Positions 14,791 through 22,440 of a DNA stretch of 22,440 nucleotides are shown here, piece by piece. Every line of letters starts with the position of its first letter. Position 1 is the stretch's first letter. The notes under the pieces were generated by a model. The model saw only the letters and a list, made by a program, of their open reading frames with translations, did not search any database and was not told the DNA's origin. Both the position numbers and the translations under genes were made by a program. Source of the stretch: Pseudohongiella sp. Its GTDB lineage: Bacteria; Pseudomonadota; Gammaproteobacteria; Pseudomonadales; Pseudohongiellaceae. The stretch is from NCBI GenBank assembly GCA_030652635.1, contig JAUSPW010000306.1, forward strand, positions 1-22,440, in the 5' to 3' direction.

Positions 14791-16851
14791 TTAACGCAGC
14801 AGTGACAATACTTGCTCAGGACCAGAATTCGCCTGTGACAGGATGGAAATACCAGCCTGTTGCAGAACCTGACTACGTGACAGAGCCGCAGCTTCAGATG
14901 CGAAGTCAGCGTCCTTGATACGTGAGTTTGCAGTTGACAGGTTCTCTGATGTTACTGCCAGGTTGGAAATGGTAGATTCAAAACGGTTTTGAATCGCACC
15001 GAGATCCGCACGAGCGCTGTTGATGCTGTTCAGAGCGTTATCTACGGCAGCCAGCGCAGCATTTGCACCTGCTTGGGTAGAGATATCCACATTGCTCAGG
15101 AACTGACCTGATTCTGCGCCACCAAAGGTGCCAGCCGTGAAACCAACAGCTTCAAGATCATCATTCCCGTTGGTACCACCTGATACGGTGAACTTACCAC
15201 CAGAACTCAAGCTCACTGTGCTATAGGTCGTCTGATCTACATTACCGATACCGTAGTCGTCGCCCAAGGTAGCTGCGTCTGTACCACTTGCGATCAATGT
15301 AATATTGCGACCATCTGCCGCCGTCAGTGTGATACCTTCACCATTATCTTCAGCGATGACGCCAGTCTGGCCTGCAACATTGTTGATTGCCGCTACAGCT
15401 GTTGCGCGGTTAGACGCCCCATCAGTTGTCGCCGTCAAAGCCACGGCAACACCATTGACCGTTAATGTCGCTGTACCTGCAACAGCAGTACCCTGAGTAC
15501 CTTCAACGACGTTGGCATTAGCAGTCGCAGTCACACCGGTCGCGTCTGTAGACTTATTTATTGCTGCAGCGATAGCAATCGCCGATCCAGTCTTGAGACT
15601 GGTTGTTGTTGCAAAAGATGCAGTGTCGTCAGCTGCGCTTGCTGCAGCTATTGTAACTCCGTTGATGACCATGTCACCGGTATTGAGCACGGCAGCGGCA
15701 GCTTCCGTTCCATCGCTTGCGGTTACAGCTTTAGAGCTGGCAGTCGCAACGCCAGAAGTGTAGGATCCAGCAACAAATCCCGCATTTTCCACGTTTGTGC
15801 CGGTAATTTCGATACTGCTGACATCTGAATTAGCGACCAGCGTTACGCTACCCGCATAAGTATCTGCTGCAGCAATACCGGTGCTTGCCGCAGTGACTGT
15901 GCCAAACGCCACGGTAATATTGCGGCCATCAGCAGCTGACAGAGTCACACCCAGAGCGTCGTCACCAGTGTCGATAGCAGTAACACCAGTCAATTCCGAC
16001 TGAGCGTTGATAGAGGCAACAACAGATGCTCGAGACGTAGCTGTATTCGCGGTTGTCTGGACCGCAATCGAAGTACCATTGATGGTCACCGTGCCGGTTG
16101 CAGCAGCGGCAGTCATTGTAGTACCCGCTACAGTATTTGTATCAACAACAGCTGTTACACCGGTCTGGTCAGACACACGATTGATTGCTGCAGCTTTAGA
16201 AATTGCACTGGTATCTTTTTCAGCTGTTGAGGCAACATCATCTGCAGCACGCGTTGCGCCGACAGAAACGCCGTTTATGACCAGCTCACCGGCAGCAAGT
16301 GCGTCATCAGTACGAACAGAAGACACACCATTTTTGGCTGCCACACCCAACGTATCAGCAGTCAATTTGCCGATGGAGATGTTAACAGCATCCCCAGCGT
16401 TAGCACCAACCTGGATTGCGGTAGAAAAACTGCCATCCAACAGTTTTACACCGTTGAAGTTAGTTGTGTCAGCAGTACGACCGAGTTCTTCCAGCAGCTG
16501 ACTTGCTTCTGCCTGGAGAGCCTCACGGTCTGATGCGCTGTTGGTACCGTTGGCTGCTTGCAGTGCCAGTTCACGGACACGCTGCAGTGATTCGGTCATG
16601 GAACCGAGCGCACCTTCTGCTGTCTGTGCCAGAGACACGCCGTCGCCTGAGTTACGGATCGCTACTGCGATACCTTTGATCTGCGAGTCAAAACGGGTAG
16701 AAATCGCAAGACCGGCAGCATCATCTTTGGCGCTGTTAATACGCAGACCGGAAGACAGACGCTGCAGGGCCTGGTTAGTTTCAGCTTGCGAGCTGGACAG
16801 ATTGCGCTGCGCGTTAAGTGAAGCGATATTGGTATTTATGACTTGAGCCAT
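14791..16851 (-). CDS. Flagellin 1, with duplicated central domain
   Basis: Filament subunit, exported through the flagellum and polymerised outside the cell. It has 686 residues, well above the roughly 490 of P. aeruginosa or E. coli flagellin types. The N-terminal D0/D1 (1 to about 173: AQVINTNIASLNAQRNL, LQRLSSGLRINSAKDDAAG) and C-terminal D1/D0 (about 582-686, ending QANSGPEQVLSLLR) are canonical. The middle, about residues 174-581, is Ala/Thr/Val-rich, has no Cys, and is made of two units of about 200 residues. By eye the protein is about 90% identical to flagellin 2, with no length difference. CAGGAG is seen about nine bases before the ATG. A sigma-28 promoter lies upstream and a strong terminator follows. 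The symbol fliC or flaA depends on which paralog is considered first, so none is assigned. Confidence 0.95.
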   Translation of the reverse strand: MAQVINTNIASLNAQRNLSSSQAETNQALQRLSSGLRINSAKDDAAGLAISTRFDSQIKGIAVAIRNSGDGVSLAQTAEGALGSMTESLQRVRELALQAANGTNSASDREALQAEASQLLEELGRTADTTNFNGVKLLDGSFSTAIQVGANAGDAVNISIGKLTADTLGVAAKNGVSSVRTDDALAAGELVINGVSVGATRAADDVASTAEKDTSAISKAAAINRVSDQTGVTAVVDTNTVAGTTMTAAAATGTVTINGTSIAVQTTANTATSRASVVASINAQSELTGVTAIDTGDDALGVTLSAADGRNITVAFGTVTAASTGIAAADTYAGSVTLVANSDVSSIEITGTNVENAGFVAGSYTSGVATASSKAVTASDGTEAAAAVLNTGDMVINGVTIAAASAADDTASFATTTSLKTGSAIAIAAAINKSTDATGVTATANANVVEGTQGTAVAGTATLTVNGVAVALTATTDGASNRATAVAAINNVAGQTGVIAEDNGEGITLTAADGRNITLIASGTDAATLGDDYGIGNVDQTTYSTVSLSSGGKFTVSGGTNGNDDLEAVGFTAGTFGGAESGQFLSNVDISTQAGANAALAAVDNALNSINSARADLGAIQNRFESTISNLAVTSENLSTANSRIKDADFASEAAALSRSQVLQQAGISILSQANSGPEQVLSLLR
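15109..16287 (-). repeat. Internal duplication in flagellin 1
   Basis: Unit I covers residues about 189-367 (15751-16287) and unit II about 393-581 (15109-15675). Matching landmarks recur about 204 residues apart: VINGV at 191 and 395, INxxxxxTGV at 223 and 431, a second strand plus INxxxxxTGV at 281 and 489, SAADGRNIT/TAADGRNIT at about 305 and 510, and a closing GF-x-AG motif at 358 and 570. Each unit therefore holds two flagellin hook IN-type motifs, four in the whole protein. Confidence 0.8.
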
Positions 16852-16866
16852 GCTTGTTTACTCCTG

Positions 16867-16883
16867 AGTTTACACATTAAACT
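16867..16883 (-). other. Leader hairpin before the flagellin 1 ribosome site
   Basis: On the minus strand AGTTTA and TAAACT pair around a five-base loop, immediately before AGGAG. The stem is short (six bases, AT-rich) and would be weak. It could modulate translation, but may be chance. Confidence 0.3.
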
Positions 16884-16934
16884 GAGCGCATACCGAAGAG
16901 ACTTTAAACAGCTCACTGTTATGCGTTACCCCAT

Positions 16935-16961
16935 TTAACGACACGAAATTTTAAACCTTTA
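16935..16961 (-). promoter_or_regulatory. Sigma-28 (FliA) promoter of flagellin 1
   Basis: On the minus strand TAAAGGTT, 11 bases, GTCGTTAA, against the consensus TAAAGTTT-N11-GCCGATAA: 7 of 8 in the -35 box and 6 of 8 in the -10 box, with exact spacing. The start would be near 16928, giving a leader of about 77 bases. The same -10 variant occurs before flagellin 2. A less good candidate (TAAAGAAA, ten bases, GCCGAACC) lies further upstream around 16984-17009. Confidence 0.75.
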
Positions 16962-17033
16962 ATTGAATTTCAAGGATTTTTTCGGGTTCGGCAGAAAATA
17001 TTTTTCTTTAGAACTTTTTTCAGGAATTTACAG

Positions 17034-17417
17034 ATGAGCGCTGAAAACAAAGACGATGCAACAGGCGATAACGCCGATTTATACAAAAAAACCATTTCAA
17101 ATCAGATTGTTAAGTGGGAAAAAATTCTTTCATACTCGGCACAACTTTTACAACTTGCGTACCAGAAAAACTGGCAATCATTGATGGATCTTCATAAAGA
17201 GCGCGATGAATTGCTTGACGTTTTTTTTAGAGAAGCCATAGCTGAGGACATTGTCGACCAGATAAAAAAAGACATCATCACCATAAAAGAACAGGATGAA
17301 GAAATTGTTCGATTGGTTAAAAATAACCAGCAACAATTAGGGGGAGAATCGCAACAATTGCATGCTATGAAAAAACGTATCAATAGCTATTTATCGGCAG
17401 AAGGCAAAAAACTTTAG
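17034..17417 (+). CDS. FliT-like flagellar chaperone
   Basis: A 127-residue, mostly helical, charged protein that looks like FliT, the export chaperone that binds FliD and also restrains FlhDC in enterics. The pattern fits: ISNQIVKWEKILSYSAQLLQLAYQKNWQSL (residues 21-50) with the conserved NW, then ERDELLDVFF (56-65), IKEQDEEIVRLV (84-95), and a last helix ending RINSYLSAEGKKL. There is little sequence identity to E. coli FliT, so the call rests on pattern, length and position; FlgN-type chaperone is the alternative. CAGGA stands about eight bases before the ATG. No clear promoter was found. It runs opposite to the flagellins on either side and is AT-rich compared with them. In many relatives fliT lies directly after fliS, and here that place is empty. 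Confidence 0.65.
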   Translation: MSAENKDDATGDNADLYKKTISNQIVKWEKILSYSAQLLQLAYQKNWQSLMDLHKERDELLDVFFREAIAEDIVDQIKKDIITIKEQDEEIVRLVKNNQQQLGGESQQLHAMKKRINSYLSAEGKKL

Positions 17418-17438
17418 TTATTTTTTTAAAGCAGGCTT

Positions 17439-17470
17439 TCGCCCCTCTGCTGAAAGCAACAGAGGGGCGA
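17439..17470. terminator. Strong hairpin between converging fliT-like gene and flagellin 2
   Basis: TCGCCCCTCTG at 17439-17449 and CAGAGGGGCGA at 17460-17470 form a perfect 11-base stem with a ten-base loop. It lies between the 3' ends of the + strand fliT-like gene and the minus-strand flagellin 2, so it is placed as a shared terminator. It lacks an immediate T-run on either side (TTTTTTT is 16 bases upstream on the + strand), so termination may be inefficient, or it may protect the mRNA 3' end instead. Confidence 0.6.
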
Positions 17471-17489
17471 TCAGACCTGATACTAACGC

Positions 17490-19550
17490 TTACTGCAGCA
17501 GCGACAATACCTGCTCCGGACCAGCATTCGCCTGTGACAGGATAGAGATACCAGCCTGCTGCAGAACCTGACTACGGGACAGAGCAGCTGCTTCAGCCGC
17601 AAAATCCGCATCTTTGATGCGTGAATTGGCTGTCGACAGGTTTTCTGAGGTTACCGCCAGGTTAGAGATAGTAGACTCAAAACGGTTTTGCACCGCACCG
17701 AGATCTGCACGAGCACTGTTGATACTGTTCAACGCATTATCAACCGCCGCCAGCGCCGCATTGGCACCTGCCTGTGTAGAGATATCTACTTCATTCAGGA
17801 ATTGTCCGGACACTGCACCACCAAACGTGCCGGCCTGAAAACCGACAGCAGAGAGATCATCATCGCCGTTGGTGCCACCAGACACAGTAAACTTGCCACC
17901 CGAACTAAGACTAACAGTACTATAGGTAGTGAGGTCGACGTTACCGATACCGTAGTCGTCGCCCACTGTAGCCGCATCAGTACCACTTGCGATCAAGGTG
18001 ATATTCCGACCATCGGCTGCCGTCAAGGTGATTCCTTCGCCATTGTCTTCGGCTGTAACACCCGTCTGGCCTGCAACATTATTAATTGCGGCTACTGCTG
18101 AAGCCCTGTTAGATGCCCCATCAGTTGTTGAAGTCAAAGCTACTGCAACACCGTTAACGGTCAATGTCGCTGTACCAGCAACTGCAGTGCCTTGAACGCC
18201 TTCAATCACGTTGGCATTTGCGTTTGCGGTTACACCTGTGGCGTCAGAAGATTTATTGATTGCCGCGGCAATTGCGATGGCAGACCCTGCCTTCAGGCTG
18301 GTTGTAGTTGCAAACGATGCTGTGTCATCAGCAGCGCTTGCTGCTGCGATAGTGACACCATTTATGACCATGTCACCAGCATTAAGCACTGCAGCTGCAG
18401 CCTGGGTACCATCACTGGCTGTGACCACGTTAGAACTTGTAGCCGCAACACCTGACGTATATGAACCCGCAACAAGACCAGCATTAGCAACATTTGTACC
18501 TGATATTACAATGCTGCTTACATTAGCGTTAGCAACTAACGTTACACCGCCGGCGTAGGTATCTGCTGCCGCTAGCCCGGTATTTGCTGCCGTCAGCGTT
18601 CCGAATGACAAAGTAATATTGCGACCATCCGCAGCTGATAAAGTCACACCCAACGCATTATCACCCGTATCAATTGCTGTTACCCCAGTCAGTTGTGATT
18701 GAGTGTTTATCGCAGTAACTACAGATGCCCGTGACGTAGCGGCATCAGCCGTTGTCTGAATGCTTATCGCGGTTCCGTTGATTGTGACTGTGCCAGTCGC
18801 GACACTTGCAGTCATGGATGTCCCTGCCAATGTATTTGCATCAACAACAGCTGTCACACCAGTTTGATCCGAAATTCTGTTGATAGCTGCAGCTTTTGCT
18901 ATCGCACTGGTGTCTTTTTCTGCAGTAGAGGCGACATCGTCAGACGCGCGTGTTGCACCAACAGAAACACCATTGATGACCAACTCACCAGCGGCCAGAG
19001 CAGAATCCGTTCGTACGGATGAGACACCATTCTTATTGGAAACACCAAGCGTATCCGCTGTCAACTTCCCGATCGCAACATTTACAGCATCACCCGCATT
19101 GGCACCTACCTGTATAGACGTAGCAAAACTGCCGTCCAGCAATTTAACACCGTTGAAGTTAGTACCCTCTGCTGTACGAGCAATTTCTTCGATCAATTGC
19201 TTGGCTTCCGCTTGTAGCGCTTCCCGGTCAGATGCACTGTTGGTACCGTTAGCTGCTTGCAGCGCCAGTTCGCGAACGCGCTGCAAAGATTCAGTCATAG
19301 AACCGAGCGCACCTTCCGCAGTCTGAGCCAGCGACACGCCATCGCCTGAGTTGCGGATTGCAACGGCGATACCTTTGATCTGGGAATCAAAGCGGGTGGA
19401 AATTGCCAGGCCTGCTGCATCATCTTTTGCGCTGTTGATACGAAGACCCGATGACAGACGCTGCAGCGCCTGGTTTGTTTCGGCTTGAGATGTGCCCAGA
19501 TTACGCTGGGCATTCAGTGATGCGATGTTGGTATTGATTACTTGACCCAT
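17490..19550 (-). CDS. Flagellin 2, paralog of flagellin 1
   Basis: Second filament subunit, also 686 residues, aligning to flagellin 1 without gaps. By eye about 72 residues differ, mostly in unit I of the central domain and few in the D0/D1 ends. Ends are canonical: MGQVINTNIASLNAQRNLG and QANAGPEQVLSLLQ. Synonymous codon differences are frequent even where protein is identical (for example the IRNSGDGVSL segment), so the pair is an old duplication kept by selection and not a recent copy or gene conversion. The ATG at 19550 is preceded by CTGGAG. Its sigma-28 promoter lies in the 190-base gap before it. It follows flgL and is separated from flagellin 1 by the inverted fliT-like gene, so the two flagellins are independently transcribed. 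Confidence 0.95.
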   Translation of the reverse strand: MGQVINTNIASLNAQRNLGTSQAETNQALQRLSSGLRINSAKDDAAGLAISTRFDSQIKGIAVAIRNSGDGVSLAQTAEGALGSMTESLQRVRELALQAANGTNSASDREALQAEAKQLIEEIARTAEGTNFNGVKLLDGSFATSIQVGANAGDAVNVAIGKLTADTLGVSNKNGVSSVRTDSALAAGELVINGVSVGATRASDDVASTAEKDTSAIAKAAAINRISDQTGVTAVVDANTLAGTSMTASVATGTVTINGTAISIQTTADAATSRASVVTAINTQSQLTGVTAIDTGDNALGVTLSAADGRNITLSFGTLTAANTGLAAADTYAGGVTLVANANVSSIVISGTNVANAGLVAGSYTSGVAATSSNVVTASDGTQAAAAVLNAGDMVINGVTIAAASAADDTASFATTTSLKAGSAIAIAAAINKSSDATGVTANANANVIEGVQGTAVAGTATLTVNGVAVALTSTTDGASNRASAVAAINNVAGQTGVTAEDNGEGITLTAADGRNITLIASGTDAATVGDDYGIGNVDLTTYSTVSLSSGGKFTVSGGTNGDDDLSAVGFQAGTFGGAVSGQFLNEVDISTQAGANAALAAVDNALNSINSARADLGAVQNRFESTISNLAVTSENLSTANSRIKDADFAAEAAALSRSQVLQQAGISILSQANAGPEQVLSLLQ
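17808..18986 (-). repeat. Internal duplication in flagellin 2
   Basis: Same arrangement as in flagellin 1: unit I residues about 189-367 (18450-18986) and unit II about 393-581 (17808-18374). Landmarks VINGV, INxxxxxTGV and AADGRNIT recur at about 204-residue spacing. Unit II differs between the paralogs at fewer positions (about 20) than unit I (about 31). Confidence 0.8.
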
Positions 19551-19581
19551 GATTATAACTCCAGTTTCTTAAGTTTGGTTT

Positions 19582-19613
19582 GAGTTGCATATCGCAATAA
19601 ATCAAAGCAACTC
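19582..19613 (-). other. Leader hairpin upstream of flagellin 2
   Basis: GAGTTGC at 19582-19588 and GCAACTC at 19607-19613 pair perfectly around an 18-base loop. They lie in the predicted 5' leader of flagellin 2 between the sigma-28 promoter and the ribosome site. It is a plausible mRNA-stabilising element, but sequence alone cannot show this. Confidence 0.35.
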
Positions 19614-19646
19614 GCTATATTTTTTTAAACCCGTTTGTTAAAACAT

Positions 19647-19673
19647 ATAACGACAATCAAATTTACTTCTTTA
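19647..19673 (-). promoter_or_regulatory. Sigma-28 (FliA) promoter of flagellin 2
   Basis: On the minus strand TAAAGAAG, 11 bases, GTCGTTAT. The -35 core TAAAG, the exact 11-base spacing and the -10 variant GTCGTTA are shared with the flagellin 1 promoter. Even the start of the spacer matches (TAAA). Predicted start near 19640, giving a leader of about 90 bases. Confidence 0.72.
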
Positions 19674-19740
19674 GCCTTTTTTCATATTTTCATGCATATT
19701 TTTATATACTCCTTATTCTATAACCGAATTATATATATTT

Positions 19741-20985
19741 CTAAATTAGATCAAACAATGACATTCTTGAAATTCTGGCAAAACTTGTCTGAGCGGCTTC
19801 AAGAACAAAGCTCTCCTGAGTCAACTGACTGATAGCCTTGGCATAATCCAGATCCGACAACTCAGACAAAGCTGTTCGGACAACCAATTCAAAGTCCTGA
19901 TTTGCAGATTGTGTGGCCGCAATCTGATTCATACGTGAACCTACCGCGCTACGAGTCTGCAACAATTGTGTTTGTGCATTTTCTAGATTGCTGATAGTTG
20001 ATTTCATCGACTCAGCCAACAATGTACGATCTGCAGTGTTATCCCCGTACTTATTCAGGCTGGATATAAAATCTTCCAGTCCTTCAAGCAAACCCTTCTT
20101 ATTGCTGGACTCCACGACGAACGTATCACCTTCAGCTGGCCTGCCTTGCACCCGAAGCACTGCACCTGCAAACTCAATCTCATTGCCAGAGACATATGGC
20201 ACGTTTTGCATCAACACACGCCCATCAGAAATCTGCTTCACTGTGTAGTTGAGGCCAGGCGGAACAATCTCATCAACAGGCCTGAACTCAATTACTGCAC
20301 TTTCTGGTACAAACTGAGCGAATCTCTCCGCATTACGCACTTGTGCTCCACTTACCTGTGCTGGAGGAACTGCGGCATTACCAGTACCTGCAGATACAGT
20401 CACATTGGGTTTGGCACTTTTAATATTCATAAACAACTGAAAACCAGAATCATTGGCAGCGATTGATGTGACAGGTCCAACCTGCACAAAACGCTGACCT
20501 TCGTCACCCTGATACTGGTATCTGCCTTCTGCATCTTTTTCGAAAGGCGCAGTACTGCCCTTATATCCTGAGAACAGATACTCACCACTGGCATCTTTTG
20601 AATTCATAAGTTGCGCCATGCTGTCCACAACACTTTGCAGTTCCGTAGCGATGTAACCACGCTGCTCTTTGTTCAAAGCTGCGTTACCAGACTGAAGCAC
20701 TAACTCCTGGGCTTTTTGCTGCAAATCGCTTATCCCACTCAACGCGGCTTCTTCTCTTAACATTCTGCTGTTGAGTGTGGACAAGCTGCTGTTAAATTTT
20801 TTCATGTCGGTCAGTTCTTGATTCAATTGCAATATGCGTGTCGCTGCAATGGGATCATCTGCCGGAGTCAGCACCCGCTTATTCGTCGCAATCTGTTCTT
20901 GTGTTTTGCTCACTGCTTTCTGCACATCAAGCATGGGATTGAGGCCGCGGCTGAACAACTGATTTGTAGACATTCGTACTGACAT
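19741..20985 (-). CDS. flgL: Flagellar hook-filament junction protein FlgL (HAP3)
   Basis: Second of the two proteins that join hook and filament. The 414 residues have the FlgL N-terminus (MSVRMSTNQLFSRGLN, then VSKTQEQIATNKRVLTPADDPIAATRIL) and C-terminus (LDYAKAISQLTQESFVLEAAQTSFARI), which form the coiled D0/D1, with a beta-rich central domain of about residues 130-290. The length is like Pseudomonas FlgL (about 440) and no insertion is evident. The ATG at 20985 is supported by AAAGGA shortly upstream; a second ATG four codons in (20973) would also give the family start, but has no ribosome site. The gap to flgK is only 23 bases, so flgK-flgL form one transcription unit. No hairpin terminator was seen after it in the AT-rich gap 19551-19740. 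Confidence 0.95.
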   Translation of the reverse strand: MSVRMSTNQLFSRGLNPMLDVQKAVSKTQEQIATNKRVLTPADDPIAATRILQLNQELTDMKKFNSSLSTLNSRMLREEAALSGISDLQQKAQELVLQSGNAALNKEQRGYIATELQSVVDSMAQLMNSKDASGEYLFSGYKGSTAPFEKDAEGRYQYQGDEGQRFVQVGPVTSIAANDSGFQLFMNIKSAKPNVTVSAGTGNAAVPPAQVSGAQVRNAERFAQFVPESAVIEFRPVDEIVPPGLNYTVKQISDGRVLMQNVPYVSGNEIEFAGAVLRVQGRPAEGDTFVVESSNKKGLLEGLEDFISSLNKYGDNTADRTLLAESMKSTISNLENAQTQLLQTRSAVGSRMNQIAATQSANQDFELVVRTALSELSDLDYAKAISQLTQESFVLEAAQTSFARISRMSLFDLI

Positions 20986-21008
20986 AATTTTTCCTTTCAG
21001 CCTCGTCC

Positions 21009-22440
21009 TTACATGTTCAACAGCGTGTCAAACAGATCTCTCGCCAGAGTGATCAGTCGTGCCGACGCGTTGTAGTGTTGTTCAAGTTGAATAAGTCTGG
21101 CGGCTTCCTCTTCGAGGTTGACTCCCGACACCGACTGCAAGGCGTCCATGGATTGTCTTAACATGGACTCTCCAGCGCTCTGATTGATGCGTGCCTGGCT
21201 GGTAAGAATACCCAGACTTTCTGCCAGCTGCCCGTAAGCAGCGTGGTAGGTTAGATTGCCATTGGATAAAGTAGGTCTGCTGTTAAGACCTAATATTGCA
21301 GAGCCGTTTCTACTGTCAGCAGTGCCATTTGTGTTGTATGAAATGACAAAGCTATCTCCCGCTTTGGGTGCTCCATCAACACCGGTGCCACTGGTCATCG
21401 AGACCTGAATTCCGCGGTAGCTTGGCTGGCCAACAGGCGCTGGGCCAAATACACCGTCGTTTCTGTTGGAAAACAGCTGAGAATTGGCGGTCATCTGGAT
21501 GTCAATTTTGCCGCCGATTGTAAAACTGACCGCTGGATCAGCAGGTGCTGGCGCAGCAATCAATTGCGAGGGTTCACCAGCTCGCAATGACCCAGAGCCA
21601 TCCATCTGAAACGACAAATCAACACCGAGCGTGGAGAAAACAGTCAGCTTGGTTCCATCACTGCGAGCACTGATTCCTTGTGCCTGAAAGTCCTGCATTC
21701 TGTTAATGCGGTCACGGATGAAGTCAGCTGTTAAAGGGTTTGGAATACTCTCTGGTGCGGCTGCACCAGGTGCAACCCACGCAGGATTGGTGAGTTCGAT
21801 TCCATTAAGTGTCAGCGTTAGTGGATCAGCGCCACCGCTTTGGAAATCCGTGAGCACAGCTGATGAATACGCGGTCGCCTGCATGCCGTTAAGACCTGAA
21901 ATCCTGCGTGCAGCGCTGGCAGCCGATTCATCTGGCATCAATGTCAGATGCTGTTCTTTGATGAAACCCGTAGTGTTGTCTACGGTCTGGAAGCGCAGAA
22001 CTTCGCCGGGGTAACCATTTGCGGCCGAGCCAATCTGAACTTGAGCAGCGGCAATCCCACTGCTGGTAACACTTGTACCGCCTGCTTCACCCGGAAAAAT
22101 ATTATTCCTTGCGCCCGGTGTAAAACTCAGGTTAGTCAGCGGTGGATTCAATGGCACAGGTCGCGATGGATCAGAATAATCGAGAACATCATAGGTTGTA
22201 GCAGAGGTAAACCGGATCATCATTGGCGGGCTAAGTTTGCCGGCCTTTGAAAAAAGTTCAGTCTCTATGCTGTTCACTTCCGTTGACAGCAGCCGCACGC
22301 CACCCTGATTTGAAACTGAGGAGTCAACCCGGACCGCTGACGCGAAGGCAAATTCTTCAGCACGCGATATTTGAACCTGCAACTGGTTTGCGCCAAGTTT
22401 CGTCGGCTGTATGAGGAATCTGTCGCCACTCTGAAAACTT
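21009..22440 (-). CDS. flgK: Flagellar hook-associated protein FlgK (HAP1), C-terminal part
   Basis: First hook-filament junction protein. The frame stays open to the right edge, and reading inward from it gives FQSGDRFLIQPTKLGANQL, a standard FlgK segment, so the N-terminal third or so lies beyond the window. About 476 residues are visible. The C-terminus is diagnostic: SGVNLEEEAARLIQLEQHYN (near residue 420 of the visible part) and LITLARDLFDTLLNM. The central part contains beta-rich domains with an IN-type helix (ADFIRDRINRMQDF) and QIGSAANGYPGEVLRF. The stop TAA is at 21009-21011, and flgL starts 23 bases later. Its promoter is outside the window. Confidence 0.95.
   Translation of the reverse strand, partial: SFQSGDRFLIQPTKLGANQLQVQISRAEEFAFASAVRVDSSVSNQGGVRLLSTEVNSIETELFSKAGKLSPPMMIRFTSATTYDVLDYSDPSRPVPLNPPLTNLSFTPGARNNIFPGEAGGTSVTSSGIAAAQVQIGSAANGYPGEVLRFQTVDNTTGFIKEQHLTLMPDESAASAARRISGLNGMQATAYSSAVLTDFQSGGADPLTLTLNGIELTNPAWVAPGAAAPESIPNPLTADFIRDRINRMQDFQAQGISARSDGTKLTVFSTLGVDLSFQMDGSGSLRAGEPSQLIAAPAPADPAVSFTIGGKIDIQMTANSQLFSNRNDGVFGPAPVGQPSYRGIQVSMTSGTGVDGAPKAGDSFVISYNTNGTADSRNGSAILGLNSRPTLSNGNLTYHAAYGQLAESLGILTSQARINQSAGESMLRQSMDALQSVSGVNLEEEAARLIQLEQHYNASARLITLARDLFDTLLNM

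Noticed and set aside
16007..16501. 164-codon + strand frame antisense to flagellin 1 (and similar ones at 15305-15763, 18211-18558 and 18880-19326)
   Set aside because: Mirror frames of an Ala/Thr/Val-rich gene; they repeat in both paralogs because the sense codons repeat. The low-complexity hydrophobic product is an artefact.
16984..17009. Second sigma-28-like site for flagellin 1 (TAAAGAAA, GCCGAACC)
   Set aside because: Spacing is one base short and the -10 half matches only 5 of 8; the site at 16935-16961 is better and is shared with flagellin 2.
1..22440. CRISPR array, tRNA, rRNA, transposase, toxin-antitoxin or defence genes
   Set aside because: None seen on either strand; the only repeats are inside flagellin and FliD coding sequence.

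Overview
The window reads as a piece of a gammaproteobacterial chromosome of moderate GC content. The evidence is gene order and protein similarity recalled from memory. The run proS, yihY, wrbA, DUF2069, hda, DUF2066, purM, purN, DUF3108 is the order I know from Pseudomonas and relatives, and the flagellar genes are of the polar, FleQ-controlled type. The proteins differ enough from Pseudomonas, and the uncharacterised secreted protein at 13065 is of a kind I associate with marine oligotrophs and Acidobacteria, that I suspect a marine, environmental gammaproteobacterium. I cannot name a genus.

Left part, 1-7845: housekeeping genes. The 3' end of proS enters at the left edge on the + strand, followed by a YihY-family membrane protein, a WrbA-type quinone reductase and a small DUF2069 membrane protein. 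Two minus-strand genes follow, hda and a DUF2066 exported protein, which overlap by four bases. Divergent from them is the purM-purN pair for purine synthesis, also overlapping by four bases, then a DUF3108 exported protein.

Right part, 7872-22440: the late end of a flagellar cluster, almost all on the minus strand. In transcription order it holds flgK (cut by the right edge), flgL, flagellin 2, flagellin 1, flaG, fliD, fliS and fleQ. These supply the hook-filament junction (FlgK, FlgL), the filament (two flagellins), a filament-length-type factor (FlaG), the cap (FliD), the flagellin chaperone (FliS) and the sigma-54 master regulator (FleQ). Two + strand genes interrupt the series: a FliT-like chaperone between the two flagellins, and an uncharacterised secreted protein between flaG and fliD. 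Recognisable promoters fit a tiered hierarchy: a -24/-12 sigma-54 site ahead of fliD, and near-identical sigma-28 sites ahead of both flagellins.

The most notable features are structural. The two 686-residue flagellins each carry an internally duplicated central domain of two units of about 200 residues. The 934-residue FliD is about twice the usual length because of an insertion with three repeats of related pattern. Hda has a cysteine where the P-loop normally has Lys or Arg. I found no CRISPR array, tRNA, rRNA, insertion sequence or defence system, and nothing that I would call a wholly new system.
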